14,784 bases of DNA from DASWYB01 sp036405195 (GCA_036405195.1 DASWYB010000063.1:1-14784); one strand, 5' to 3'; positions 1-7,751 are shown, counted from the stretch's first letter. Notes: a model not told the origin generated them from the letters alone. Made by a program: numbers and translations.

Positions 1-376
1 TAATGGTTCGCGGCAATGGGTTGTTGTCATTATTCACCTGATCTTTAATCGACTGATCAACCTGCAGTTTTTGCCATTCACTCATTACTTTTGATTTATC
101 GAGATAAATAACTTCTTTCACTTCGCTCGTAGCCTTAAGATCAGAAACCAGTTTCGCCACCGCATCTTCGCTTGGTGTGTCCGAGACATAAATAGACATG
201 TCCAACTTATCTTGGATTGATTTGGTCGTGATTTTAATAACATAGGCTTGGAGGGCAAAGACACTTACAATAAAGAGCGTCATGGCCATCATTAATGTCG
301 CTGCCAACGAAAGCCAGCCGTTGCGCCAATAATTTTGAACCCCGAATCGAACTACCCGACGTGTTGCTTCAGACAT
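1..376 (-). CDS. ftsX: Cell division protein FtsX, N-terminal part (runs off the window)
   Basis: FtsX is the membrane half of the FtsE-FtsX complex, which in other bacteria couples the divisome to peptidoglycan hydrolases outside the membrane. I read 125 codons from the ATG at 376 to the window edge; the C-terminal membrane segments lie outside. The translation opens with a short basic cytoplasmic stretch, then the motif NYWRNGWLSLAATLMMAMTL at residues 15-34. That motif leads into one membrane segment (about 22-45), followed by the start of the extracellular loop with a permuted-domain look (SIYVSD, then a VKEVIYLDK strand). This matches the FtsX N-terminus. The gene begins 7 bp after the ftsE stop, and AAGGA just upstream of the ATG is a good ribosome-binding site, so ftsE and ftsX are one operon. 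The identification rests on this motif plus the ftsE neighbour. Confidence 0.88.
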   Translation of the reverse strand, partial: MSEATRRVVRFGVQNYWRNGWLSLAATLMMAMTLFIVSVFALQAYVIKITTKSIQDKLDMSIYVSDTPSEDAVAKLVSDLKATSEVKEVIYLDKSKVMSEWQKLQVDQSIKDQVNNDNNPLPRTI

Positions 377-383
377 ACAATCC

Positions 384-1079
384 TTAAACTACTTTCGCTT
401 TTTGGAGGACATAACTTCCTCGTTCTTCGTCGCGGACAATTTTGCCGCCCCGCAGTTCTATTACGCGACGATGCAGGCGGTCAACCACCTGCTTATTGTG
501 CGTGGCTAAAATAATAAGCGTCCCCAGCTGGTTAATACGGTAGAGAAGATCAATAATTTCCCAGGTATTAACCGGATCCAAGTTACCGGTTGGTTCATCG
601 GCAATCAAAACTTTAGGAGAATGAATTAATGCCCGGGCAATTGCCACACGCTGCTGCTCTCCCCCGGACAGTTCTGGGGGGTAATTCTTTTGTCGGCCTT
701 CAAGGCCTACTAACTCCAGAATCTTCGGTACTCTTCGTTTAATATCGTGAGAGCTCGCACCACAGACTTCAAGGGCGTAAGCAATATTCTCGGCAACTGT
801 TTTCTGATTTAATAAACGGAAGTCCTGAAAAATAATGCCAATCTTACGGCGATAAATTGGCAGCTCCGAACGAGACAGTTCAGAAATTTCTCGGCCAGCA
901 ACATAAATACGGCCACTACTTGGCACTTCCTCGCGAGTAAGGAGTTTAATCAAGGTTGATTTACCGACCCCCGACTGACCGACGAGCGACACAAACTCGC
1001 CCGCCTCAATTGCGAGATTAACGTCATGGAGAACCGGGGTTGTACCATAGTTCTTAGACACGTGTTGGAGTTCAATCAT
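384..1079 (-). CDS. ftsE: Cell division ATP-binding protein FtsE
   Basis: FtsE is the cytoplasmic ABC ATPase that powers FtsX in divisome assembly and wall-hydrolase activation. At 231 aa it has the usual family length. Visible motifs are Walker A GQSGVGKST (34-42), Q-loop Gln85, signature LSGGEQQR (137-144), Walker B VLIADEP (157-163), D-loop GNLD (165-168) and switch His194. The N-terminus MIELQHVSKNYG is typical of FtsE, which supports the ATG at 1079. That start has no convincing Shine-Dalgarno. It does overlap the stop codon of a possible 47-codon ORF, so translation may be coupled to that ORF. The next gene is ftsX, which makes FtsE a firmer call than a generic lipoprotein-export ATPase of the LolD/MacB type. 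Confidence 0.95.
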   Translation of the reverse strand: MIELQHVSKNYGTTPVLHDVNLAIEAGEFVSLVGQSGVGKSTLIKLLTREEVPSSGRIYVAGREISELSRSELPIYRRKIGIIFQDFRLLNQKTVAENIAYALEVCGASSHDIKRRVPKILELVGLEGRQKNYPPELSGGEQQRVAIARALIHSPKVLIADEPTGNLDPVNTWEIIDLLYRINQLGTLIILATHNKQVVDRLHRRVIELRGGKIVRDEERGSYVLQKAKVV

Positions 1080-1215
1080 AGACGAGTTCTACGATAACAT
1101 ACTTCGGCGGGATTGGAAAACGGACAAGCAAAGAAGGCTTCGGATCTTCGCCGATACTCCGAACAACCTCGAATAAAGCGATCAACTCTGCTACAGTAGA
1201 GTCATGTATGGGCAT
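1072..1215 (-). CDS. Possible small ORF (47 codons) coupled to ftsE
   Basis: An ATG at 1215 opens a 47-codon frame that ends in TGA at 1072-1074. Its last 8 bases overlap the first 8 bases of ftsE. The predicted peptide starts MPIHDSTVAELIALF and contains PKPSLLVRFPIPPKYVIVEL, ending LVYD. It has a helical first half and a beta-like, proline-bearing second half. I do not recognise it. In its favour, ftsE has no ribosome-binding site of its own and the overlap is of the kind seen in translational coupling. Against it, its ATG also lacks a Shine-Dalgarno, an in-frame TAA lies two codons upstream, and a frame of this length can arise by chance. It could instead be untranslated leader holding the ftsE promoter. 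Confidence 0.35.
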   Translation of the reverse strand: MPIHDSTVAELIALFEVVRSIGEDPKPSLLVRFPIPPKYVIVELVYD

Positions 1216-1220
1216 GTTTT

Positions 1221-1237
1221 AAAGGAGGATTTTTATA
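1221..1237 (+). promoter_or_regulatory. Strong Shine-Dalgarno followed by a probable ATA start codon
   Basis: AAAGGAGGAT at 1221-1230 is a near-perfect Shine-Dalgarno on the plus strand. In the frame of the downstream surface protein, an ATA codon lies at 1235-1237, six bases after GGAGG. The frame is open from there into the recognised protein, and an in-frame TAA sits at 1220-1222. No ATG, GTG or TTG lies at a suitable distance. The site therefore points to initiation at ATA (or at ATT 1229, which overlaps the ribosome-binding site), or to a base error in the assembly. Confidence 0.55.
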
Positions 1238-3628
1238 TCTCGGAAAAGCAACCGTAACCACCTTGAGCAAAGGCTCATCCATATTCAACGATCCACAGGA
1301 ACCTTCTTTCCTGTTTTTAACCGTTGGCATAACTGGCTGAGAACGCACAATAAAACCTACTACCACTGGCACAACCTGCGACTTGCCCGCTCCTTCCATA
1401 CTTTTTTTATCGTCGTGGCACTCCTGCTCCAAGGAACCAATATTGCCACAGTCCTCCTGACGCGGCCTCAATCGGCATACGCAGCAACAACAGTCATTCA
1501 ACTTAGCCCAACTACCGGACAAGACACTTGGATGAATGTGAGCTTTGGCCAAAGCCACGAAAATGACACGACGATCCAGGCGCAAAACTGGCAATGCACC
1601 AGCGGCCACGAGTGGGTCTATGTGCAATTCCCCCTTACCAGTATCCCAGATGGCGCCTCGATCAATAGCGCAACCCTCTCGTTCAATATCGAATCGCGCG
1701 AGTCATTAGAAGACACTGGCATTGTTTCGGCAGATGACGACACAGTTCAAGTGAGCCGAGTGACAACTGGGTGGACAGAGGATGTTACCTTCGACAGTCA
1801 GCCGAGCATTGATTCATCCTCAACCTATCGGACAACAACTGTCACAACTGCCAGTTCTGGCTGGCTCGACCTACCCGTAACGAAACTCGTTCAAGATTGG
1901 AAAAGCGAAACAATTTCAAACTATGGCGCCATGGTCGAATTTAAATGTGATCCGGATACAATCGACAAAATAGGTTTTACTTCCTCTGAATCAGCCTCGA
2001 CATCTCTTCGGCCAAAACTCACAGTTGTGTATAACGGCGGCGTCACGCCTACCCCGACTCCTTCTTCAACAGTAACACCAACCCCTACCAGTACACCGAC
2101 AAGTAATCCCACTCCAACTCCTTCTATTGCTCCAACCTCAACGGCCACCCCCACAGCCCAACCCACAGCAACACCACAGGTCTCAGTCTCCTGCTTAGGT
2201 ATTACTATCACCGAAGCGACAACTGTCGACACTGCCACAATTACGTTCACCACTAAAAAGAGTGTCACCGCTAGCCTCGTTTGGGATACCCAAAGTCATA
2301 CAAGCCCTCCGGGGAAAGAAAACACCAAGGCAACACTCTCGGCCTATCCGCAAGAAAATAAGAAAACCGATGCAAAAGGGACCAGCCACTCTTTTGGACT
2401 GGGCGGCCTGAGCCCTAATACAACCTACTATTACAGTCTCTCCTTTTCAGATGGAACCCAGGACTGTGAAAACAGCCTGACGACACAACCTTCCCCTGTC
2501 GTGACGACAACCTCTACGCCAACCAGTGAAGCAACTACAACTGCTACCACTACCCCTAAACCAGTAAAATCCGGGGTACCACAGGCATCTGAGATTGGAT
2601 CAACATCAGGAAGTTCAGCTCGTCGCTCCGCGCTCAGCGCTCTTACAAACGGACAGGCTATTGCCACGCAAACCGGGACGGCATTAATCGCAGGTGTTAC
2701 CACCGTTGCAACCCTTGGCCTGCCCGCCGCCCAAGCGATAACAGGATTAGCCCAAGCCTTGGGGAGCCTCCCTCAAACACTCACATCAGCCTGGATGAAT
2801 TTACTCGGGCTGTTTGGCATCCGCAAGAAACGTATGCCGTGGGGACGAGTTTTAAGCAGTACAACCGGAGAGCCGATTGTCGGCGCGATGGTGAGTATTC
2901 TTAACCAAGATAAGTATGGCCAAGTGGTAGAGCGGGCCATTACGGACAAGGAAGGGCGCTATGGCTTTTTTGTCGAACCAGGTCATTTCTCCCTCTGGGC
3001 GCAGAGGAACGGTTACACATTTCCATCACAGGTTCTTCCCAAATCTTACAGAGGAGCAACGTTTCCCATTGGCGCCGAACGAATGATTATTCTTGACTTG
3101 TTTTGCGACCCGCTCGAAGTCACACGTCCCTGGGTTACTACTCTGAAGCGCATCGCGATGAAAGCCGAACTGCTACGCCTTCCTCTCCTCGTCATTGGGA
3201 CAGCCCTCACGATTAGTTCGCTGACTGTCCAGGTTGTTCCTTTAACCGTTATCCTGGCTTTGCTCTATGTGCTGTTCTGGATTAACGAATTCCGTCATCG
3301 CCGATTTGGACGACATACAATTGTAGTGACCGACACTCATGGCCAGGCCCTTGCTTACACGATTGTCCGCCTCATTGATAGCAAGACCAACCAAATTGCC
3401 TTTACCAAAGCGACCGACGCCAACGGAGAAATTTTTGTTCTCGTTCCGGCCGGAACATACCGTTTACAACTTATGGTTCGCGGCGCCGCCCAAGCCATAG
3501 AACAAACAGTGACACTCCCCAAAGGAGTGCCACTGAAACAAATGAAGATCGAAGTAGAAACTCAGAACGAATGGGCAGCCCAAGTACCTACATCCACGGT
3601 TTCGCCTCTATCGGGAAACCCTGTTTGA
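1235..3628 (+). CDS. Membrane-anchored surface protein: DNRLRE-like, FN3-like and CarboxypepD_reg-like domains
   Basis: This is a large multidomain envelope protein of a type common in CPR genomes; its ligand is unknown. Residue numbers here count from the first standard start, GTG at 1415 (737 aa). The 60 upstream in-frame codons from ATA at 1235 add a basic, His/Arg-rich cytoplasmic tail and the charged flank of the first membrane/signal segment, which ends near QSAYAAT (20-26). Next come a DNRLRE/CBM96-like beta domain (about 27-208, Cys61 and Cys178) and a Pro/Thr linker (210-255). An FN3-like domain with LSPNTTYYY follows (258-358, Cys260 and Cys351), then a second Thr-rich linker. A hydrophobic stretch (about 418-467) ends in RKKR, before a CarboxypepD_reg-like domain (475-565), two membrane helices (586-624) and a second such domain (633-717). 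Charge distribution suggests that both late domains face the cytoplasm. Paired cysteines in the outer domains suggest disulfides. The GTG start has no ribosome-binding site and would remove the charged flank, so I prefer the longer form. Start certainty is moderate. Confidence 0.8.
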   Translation: MSRKSNRNHLEQRLIHIQRSTGTFFPVFNRWHNWLRTHNKTYYHWHNLRLARSFHTFFIVVALLLQGTNIATVLLTRPQSAYAATTVIQLSPTTGQDTWMNVSFGQSHENDTTIQAQNWQCTSGHEWVYVQFPLTSIPDGASINSATLSFNIESRESLEDTGIVSADDDTVQVSRVTTGWTEDVTFDSQPSIDSSSTYRTTTVTTASSGWLDLPVTKLVQDWKSETISNYGAMVEFKCDPDTIDKIGFTSSESASTSLRPKLTVVYNGGVTPTPTPSSTVTPTPTSTPTSNPTPTPSIAPTSTATPTAQPTATPQVSVSCLGITITEATTVDTATITFTTKKSVTASLVWDTQSHTSPPGKENTKATLSAYPQENKKTDAKGTSHSFGLGGLSPNTTYYYSLSFSDGTQDCENSLTTQPSPVVTTTSTPTSEATTTATTTPKPVKSGVPQASEIGSTSGSSARRSALSALTNGQAIATQTGTALIAGVTTVATLGLPAAQAITGLAQALGSLPQTLTSAWMNLLGLFGIRKKRMPWGRVLSSTTGEPIVGAMVSILNQDKYGQVVERAITDKEGRYGFFVEPGHFSLWAQRNGYTFPSQVLPKSYRGATFPIGAERMIILDLFCDPLEVTRPWVTTLKRIAMKAELLRLPLLVIGTALTISSLTVQVVPLTVILALLYVLFWINEFRHRRFGRHTIVVTDTHGQALAYTIVRLIDSKTNQIAFTKATDANGEIFVLVPAGTYRLQLMVRGAAQAIEQTVTLPKGVPLKQMKIEVETQNEWAAQVPTSTVSPLSGNPV
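2045..2176 (+). repeat. Low-complexity coding repeat: Pro/Thr-rich linker
   Basis: About 44 codons inside the surface protein encode an imperfect run of TPT, TPTP and TPTS units. It is a flexible, probably exposed spacer between the DNRLRE-like and FN3-like domains. Repeats of this kind tend to vary in copy number and can collapse in assembly. Confidence 0.8.
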
Positions 3629-4962
3629 AGTAACTGCCCAAAGAGCAACGCGACAGGTTGCGCGTCGCCTTTATAAAAGAGTCCCACTGGATTTTCTTCT
3701 TTACTCCGTGGACCTCGCATGGCAACATGCCAGCCAACCTGAAGATCATCGCCATACCAACCCATCCCAATAACAGGATATCCTTCTTGCTTAAGCCGAG
3801 CCATCGCATCGTAGGTTTGCTGACAGAGTGAAAGCGCATGATCTGGCCAAGCATTTACTTCGGTGTGAAGGAGGGGCAAAGGGTAACGCTCCCAATACTC
3901 TTTCGTAATCTCGTAGAGACGATACGGGTCTGTTGGTGAGTTATCTTGAGTGCGGTCTTTATAGAACGTATGAACACAGGTAGGATAGTGGTCAATTCCC
4001 AGGACCGTTTTTGTCATCGAGCCATAGTCCATAAACCATTCGTATTCTGCGTCACTCAACCCTTGATCGAGAAGATAACGCCGCATAGTTTCATCCCGGA
4101 CTCCAAAAATAAGATCTAAGACGGCAAACCGGCGTAAATTGAAACGCTCAGCTTCGGCCTCTCGGCCTGATCCAGGAGCAGCGGTAGAAACTTCAAAACT
4201 TTCATTTTGAACAAAGATGAGTTCTTCTTTGCGGCCTTCATGATCCCATACTCCTTCGATTGCCTTACGGCCTAATATTGCAGCCTGGGCAATGTTACGG
4301 GTCGCATTAACGAACGGGCGGTCATCCTGCCACCCGTCGCCCCACCGATGTTCGTTCCACAGTCCTAATTTTGAAGAGAAAAATGCTGTGAGGTAGGGTT
4401 CGTTTACAATTGTGTAATGTCGGATATGTGGGTAACGCTCAGCAAAAGCGTGTGCATATCGGGCAAACTCACCTGGAAAAAACCGATTCTGAAAGTACTG
4501 ATCTTCGTTAAGTTCTTCGTGAAGCCAGTCAGGTAATCCAAAATGGAGCAAATCGGCCATAATAGTAATACCGAGCTCGCCACACTTTTTAACAACCTTG
4601 TCACAGAACGAAAAATCAAAATGATCACGAGCCGCATGCACTTGTGAATACGGCATACCAAAACGCAGCCAGGTAATCCCCAGTTCACGAATTTTTTCTA
4701 AACGGGCTTCATAATTTTGATAAAAATCGTGCGCTTCTTTGAGCTGGTTCCGACGAACTCCATCAATTTTTGGGTCTGAACCTTCTATACCAGTGAGGAA
4801 AATGCCTTTTTTCGGAAAATCCGAAACAATACGAGCAACTTCGGGCGTCCAAAGTGGCTGAAACGAGAGAACGGGGGAGGTGCGGGTTTGAATCATAGCC
4901 AATAGAATGACGTTTCGTTTTCCATTCGTCAAGCCTGACTTGTAAGAAACATGAAATACCAA
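3562..4962 (-). CDS. Family 1-like glycoside hydrolase
   Basis: The protein looks like a retaining glycosidase of clan A with a (beta/alpha)8 barrel, closest in feel to family GH1. In the 466-aa reading, IVNEPY carries the acid/base Glu188, and LLHTEVNAW at the end of a later strand carries the nucleophile candidate Glu368. WLRFGMPYSQV (98-108), LLHFGLPDWL (138-147) and GIDHYPT (322-328) fit other barrel strands. No signal peptide is seen, so it is probably cytoplasmic. Its substrate cannot be read from the sequence. The start chosen is TTG at 4962, preceded by AAGGA six bases upstream. ATG at 4896 (residue 23) is an alternative, lacks a ribosome-binding site, and would still keep the whole barrel. 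Its 3' end overlaps the end of the convergent surface-protein gene by 67 bp. Only 35 bp separate it from the divergent methyltransferase gene. Confidence 0.8.
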   Translation of the reverse strand: MVFHVSYKSGLTNGKRNVILLAMIQTRTSPVLSFQPLWTPEVARIVSDFPKKGIFLTGIEGSDPKIDGVRRNQLKEAHDFYQNYEARLEKIRELGITWLRFGMPYSQVHAARDHFDFSFCDKVVKKCGELGITIMADLLHFGLPDWLHEELNEDQYFQNRFFPGEFARYAHAFAERYPHIRHYTIVNEPYLTAFFSSKLGLWNEHRWGDGWQDDRPFVNATRNIAQAAILGRKAIEGVWDHEGRKEELIFVQNESFEVSTAAPGSGREAEAERFNLRRFAVLDLIFGVRDETMRRYLLDQGLSDAEYEWFMDYGSMTKTVLGIDHYPTCVHTFYKDRTQDNSPTDPYRLYEITKEYWERYPLPLLHTEVNAWPDHALSLCQQTYDAMARLKQEGYPVIGMGWYGDDLQVGWHVAMRGPRSKEENPVGLFYKGDAQPVALLFGQLLQTGFPDRGETVDVGTWAAHSF

Positions 4963-4997
4963 TTGTTTTCCTTCCCTATATTTGTTAGCCTACCCTT

Positions 4998-5693
4998 ATG
5001 CAACAAACTTGGAAAGACTATTTCGCTTATGAATATCTCGACGACCATGCTGGTTACTTTTCAAAAGAACGAACCGAGCAAGAACTGGATTTTTTAACTA
5101 AAAATATTATACCTACCAAAACTACAACTATTTTGGATTTAGCCTGCGGCCAGGGCCGGCATAGTATTGGACTCACACAACGAGGCTACTCCCACATAAC
5201 TGGCGTGGACAGAGACGAGCACCTTCTTTCTTTAGCGTATCAAGCAGCAGCGAAAGCTACTGTTACTATCCCGTTTATACAACAGGACATGCGCCATCTT
5301 AATTTAGACCAAACATACGATGTGATTATGCTTCTTTTTTGCACCTTCGGGATCGAGTCCGATGAAGTTAACAAAGATATCTTAAAAAGGCTTCATGCAC
5401 ATCTTAAACCAGGCGGACGAATTTTCTTTGATATGCACAACCTGTTCCGTTTCGCACGGCGTATGAAAACACAGAAGAACGACTATGCTGAGTTCGATCT
5501 CGAGACTCTCACACTTTGGGATATAAACGCCGACGGAAACAGAGAACTCCCCCTACGGCTCTACACTGTGCCAGAATTTACCGAACGACTCGCTAAAGTC
5601 GGCCTCACTATCACAAAAATATGGGGAGACTATGACGCCTCCCCATACTCATTCGATTCGGAACGATTATTAGTTTTGGCTCAGAAAGCTTAA
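4998..5693 (+). CDS. Class I SAM-dependent methyltransferase
   Basis: This is a 231-aa Rossmann-fold methyltransferase that uses S-adenosylmethionine; the acceptor is unknown. Motif I is LDLACGQGRHS (46-56). An acidic end to strand 2 (GVDRDEH, 69-75) would bind the ribose, QQDMRHL (95-101) fits the adenine-binding strand, and LKPGGRIFFDMH (136-147) is the usual post-motif region. The C-terminal part (EFTERLAKVGLTITKIWGDY) is the common end of this fold. The ATG at 4998 has no clear Shine-Dalgarno. TATATT at 4977-4982 lies only about 15 bases upstream and could be a -10 element giving a very short leader. The stop overlaps the end of the convergent histidine phosphatase by 4 bp, with no terminator between them. 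Small-molecule methylation is likelier than protein or rRNA methylation, but this is a guess. Confidence 0.85.
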   Translation: MQQTWKDYFAYEYLDDHAGYFSKERTEQELDFLTKNIIPTKTTTILDLACGQGRHSIGLTQRGYSHITGVDRDEHLLSLAYQAAAKATVTIPFIQQDMRHLNLDQTYDVIMLLFCTFGIESDEVNKDILKRLHAHLKPGGRIFFDMHNLFRFARRMKTQKNDYAEFDLETLTLWDINADGNRELPLRLYTVPEFTERLAKVGLTITKIWGDYDASPYSFDSERLLVLAQKA

Positions 5694-6271
5694 CCTTTCT
5701 GATTCGTCACCCATACGGACTTTAACGTCAGGCCTTCAAACACATAACTAAAAATTGAAGCGTAGGTGGGATATATTCGCCAACGTGATTCAAGCTCGCC
5801 GTAAACGAGACTGTGGAATAAAATGGCAAGCGGGTCACCATGACTAACGGCCATTATTTCGCTTCCGTAGTGCTGAATAATTTTTTCTTCAACAAAATGA
5901 TACATCCGGGCATTTACTTGCTCAATCATCTCAGCATCTGGATTTGGAACTGTATCGTAGTAAAAGTGGAGGTCTCGAGACTTGCCTTCGAACATGCCAG
6001 CGGTTTTCACCTCAAGGATACGGGCATCAAGAGTAATGGAAACATGTGGTAGTGACATCCCAAGCAATGTAGCGGTCTGTTGTGTCCGCTCTAAAGGGCT
6101 TGAATAGATGTGGGAAATTTTCCGCTTGAGAAAAAAGAGGCTCGACTGCTCAGCTTGATGTCTACCTTCAACGCTAATATGGAAACCTGGCAAACGGCCA
6201 TAACGAACATTCTGAGGATTCTCAACTTCCCCATGACGGACAAAATGAATAATCGTCTGCTTTGTTTCCAT
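5690..6271 (-). CDS. Histidine phosphatase family protein (phosphoglycerate mutase-like)
   Basis: This 193-aa member of the branch-1 histidine phosphatase superfamily works through a phosphohistidine intermediate. The catalytic motif is FVRHGE (10-15, His13 as nucleophile). SSPLERTQQTA (57-67) supplies the second Arg (Arg62), ILEV (85-88) the acid Glu87, and VSHGDP (142-147) the second His144. The length suits phosphatases of the cobalamin/CobC-like or generic PhoE type better than the roughly 250-aa dPGM glycolytic enzyme, so true mutase activity is unlikely but not excluded. The ATG at 6271 follows GGAGGGGA closely. It lies 36 bp downstream of the coiled-coil gene and probably shares its transcript with murB further upstream. 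Confidence 0.88.
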   Translation of the reverse strand: METKQTIIHFVRHGEVENPQNVRYGRLPGFHISVEGRHQAEQSSLFFLKRKISHIYSSPLERTQQTATLLGMSLPHVSITLDARILEVKTAGMFEGKSRDLHFYYDTVPNPDAEMIEQVNARMYHFVEEKIIQHYGSEIMAVSHGDPLAILFHSLVYGELESRWRIYPTYASIFSYVFEGLTLKSVWVTNQKG

Positions 6272-6307
6272 TCCCCTCCACCCGGACGAGTCGCCCCATT
6301 CACACGA

Positions 6308-6691
6308 CTAGTAGTTCGATTTTACACGTTGCTGCTGTAGGCGGACATTTACTTTTAATTTTCGCGTCGTACCATCAGCACCAATGATCTCGTCACTATT
6401 ATTAGTTTGGCGCCATTCTAAAAGTTCATGATTCAAAATTTCTTTGAGGTCAGCCATTTCCTCTTTAATATCCTTCATTTTTGCCATAGCATCTTGATAT
6501 GTTGGCTGTGCCCAGATCTCGTCTTTAATCTTTTTCTTTTGAACTGCAAATTCACGGGTCTGTAAGTCAAGCTGCTGGTAACGATCATCCTCTGCCAGAG
6601 CGTCATCAAGGGCGGTTTTAATCGTGTTAATTTCTTGCTGTGCGATATCTAACTGTTCGATCCGTTTCTGAATTGTCTCTAAATCAACCAT
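6308..6691 (-). CDS. Small charged coiled-coil protein of unknown function
   Basis: I do not recognise a family. The 127-aa product is highly charged, mostly alpha-helical, and has heptad-like spacing of Leu/Ile through residues 3-92 (for example LETIQKRIEQL and MKDIKEEMADLKEIL). A short non-helical tail (IIGADGTTRKLKVNVRLQQQ) looks beta-like. There is no signal peptide or membrane segment, so it is expected in the cytoplasm and may form oligomers. GGAG lies 11 bases before the ATG at 6691, with AAAGGT directly adjoining it. The gene sits between murB (98 bp upstream) and the histidine phosphatase (36 bp downstream), all on the minus strand, which suggests a shared transcript but does not reveal its job. 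Confidence 0.75.
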   Translation of the reverse strand: MVDLETIQKRIEQLDIAQQEINTIKTALDDALAEDDRYQQLDLQTREFAVQKKKIKDEIWAQPTYQDAMAKMKDIKEEMADLKEILNHELLEWRQTNNSDEIIGADGTTRKLKVNVRLQQQRVKSNY

Positions 6692-6789
6692 ACCTTTATA
6701 ATCTCCTTTTTCTTCCTTCGCACCATGCGGCTGTTTTTACGTCGCGGAGATTGGCTCCCTAGACGCAAAAATAGACGTATGGTGCTCTT
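6692..6789 (-). other. Intergenic gap between murB and the coiled-coil gene
   Basis: The 98 bp hold no gene I can support. GCACCAT at 6720-6726 and its inverted copy ATGGTGC at 6779-6785 could close a long weak stem, and AGACG occurs twice (6761-6765 and 6773-6777). There is no U-tract, so it is not a clear terminator. It may carry a promoter or leader for the coiled-coil gene. Confidence 0.3.
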
Positions 6790-7692
6790 CTACCCTTCCC
6801 CAATAATACCTATTTCAGGGGTAAGCTCATAGCCGGTCTTGGCCTTTACCTCTGCCCGAACAAGCTCAATTAAATCTAGCACATCCCTCGCGGTTGCGCC
6901 ACCAAGGTTTACAATATAGTTCGCATGCTTCTCCGAAATTTGAGCGTTTCCAATACGATGCCCTTTTAACCCTGCCTCATCAATCAACCGTCCAGCACCT
7001 ACCCCCTCGATCTTTTGGAACACCGACCCACATGATGGCCACTGCCACAACTGCGGTTGCTTCTCGGCTCTCCAGTTCATGTTAGCAATCATCTGAGCCT
7101 GTATTTCACTCGGTGACTTCGGTGCGAGCTGAAAAAGCACGTCTAAGACTATCAGCTTCCGATGATGCAAAATCGTATCGTCATATCCAAATTGGAAGAA
7201 CTTTTTATCGACAACTTGGATTTTATTATTTTCATCTAGAATTCTCCCCCCAAGCACAAACTCTTCAATGTACATTGTTCGTTCTCGGTCGGGCGAAAGA
7301 AAGTGCAAATTCTGCCAGATCGCCCCGCCTACCGTACTTGGAATTCCTACAAAATGTTCAAACCCCGATAAACCTTTGTCGCGACAGACTTCGATTAAAT
7401 CCGCAATTTGAGCACCACTCTCGGCCCACACTTGGTGGCGAGAAGGAATAAACTCTACATGGTTTGCCTTGTTATAAATAACAAGACCTTTCATTCCACC
7501 ATCTTTAATTAAAATATTCGCACCGCATCCTAAAACAAAGTACGGTACATTCGCCTCACGAGCCACCCGCACTGCCGCCGCCAATTCCTGCGAAGAAGTG
7601 ACTCCAACAAAATATTCAGCGAGGCCACCGATTTGGTAGGTCGTGAACGGTCCAAGTGGCACATTGGTTTGGAGATGAGGCAAATTCAACAT
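6790..7692 (-). CDS. murB: UDP-N-acetylenolpyruvoylglucosamine reductase
   Basis: MurB is the FAD enzyme that reduces UDP-GlcNAc-enolpyruvate to UDP-MurNAc with NADPH, the second committed step of peptidoglycan synthesis in the cytoplasm. With the ATG at 7692 the protein has 300 aa. FAD-domain motifs are TTYQIGG (17-23), LGCGANIL (54-61) and GIPSTVGGAIWQN (116-128). The second half has PSCGSVFQK (219-227), whose Ser223 is the proton-donor position, then GAGRLIDEAGLKG and the closing PEIGIIGE with Glu293. The loop usually written YRxS reads YDDT here (170-173). Other MurB branches also lack the Arg, so this is a lineage trait rather than damage. An upstream ATG at 7728 would add 12 residues. 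The inner start fits the family N-terminus better. The gene probably heads the murB, coiled-coil, phosphatase unit. Confidence 0.93.
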   Translation of the reverse strand: MLNLPHLQTNVPLGPFTTYQIGGLAEYFVGVTSSQELAAAVRVAREANVPYFVLGCGANILIKDGGMKGLVIYNKANHVEFIPSRHQVWAESGAQIADLIEVCRDKGLSGFEHFVGIPSTVGGAIWQNLHFLSPDRERTMYIEEFVLGGRILDENNKIQVVDKKFFQFGYDDTILHHRKLIVLDVLFQLAPKSPSEIQAQMIANMNWRAEKQPQLWQWPSCGSVFQKIEGVGAGRLIDEAGLKGHRIGNAQISEKHANYIVNLGGATARDVLDLIELVRAEVKAKTGYELTPEIGIIGEG

Positions 7693-7738
7693 ACCTTTAC
7701 CATAACACACCGAGCGCGAAGCTTGCATAACCCTAGTA

Positions 7739-7751
7739 ATTTTATTAAAAT
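7739..7751. repeat. AT-only 13-bp palindrome in the murB/fabI divergent region
   Basis: ATTTTATTAAAAT is a perfect palindrome around a central T, within a strongly AT-rich stretch (about 7737-7753) upstream of murB. It may be part of the murB promoter (TATATT reads on the minus strand) or a protein-binding site. With AT-only sequence, chance symmetry is not negligible. Confidence 0.4.

Noticed and set aside
1202..1627. 141-codon minus-strand frame antisense to the surface-protein start
   Set aside because: It has a Cys-rich, non-family composition and lies opposite the recognised surface protein with its better start signal; it is a shadow.
2045..2176. Pro/Thr-coding repeat as a CRISPR or tandem non-coding array
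   Set aside because: The repeats are irregular, in frame and encode a linker. There are no spacers of constant length.
6720..6785. 7-bp inverted repeat GCACCAT/ATGGTGC as a terminator or riboswitch
   Set aside because: The stem is short with a loop of over 50 bases and no U-tract. I see no known riboswitch pattern.
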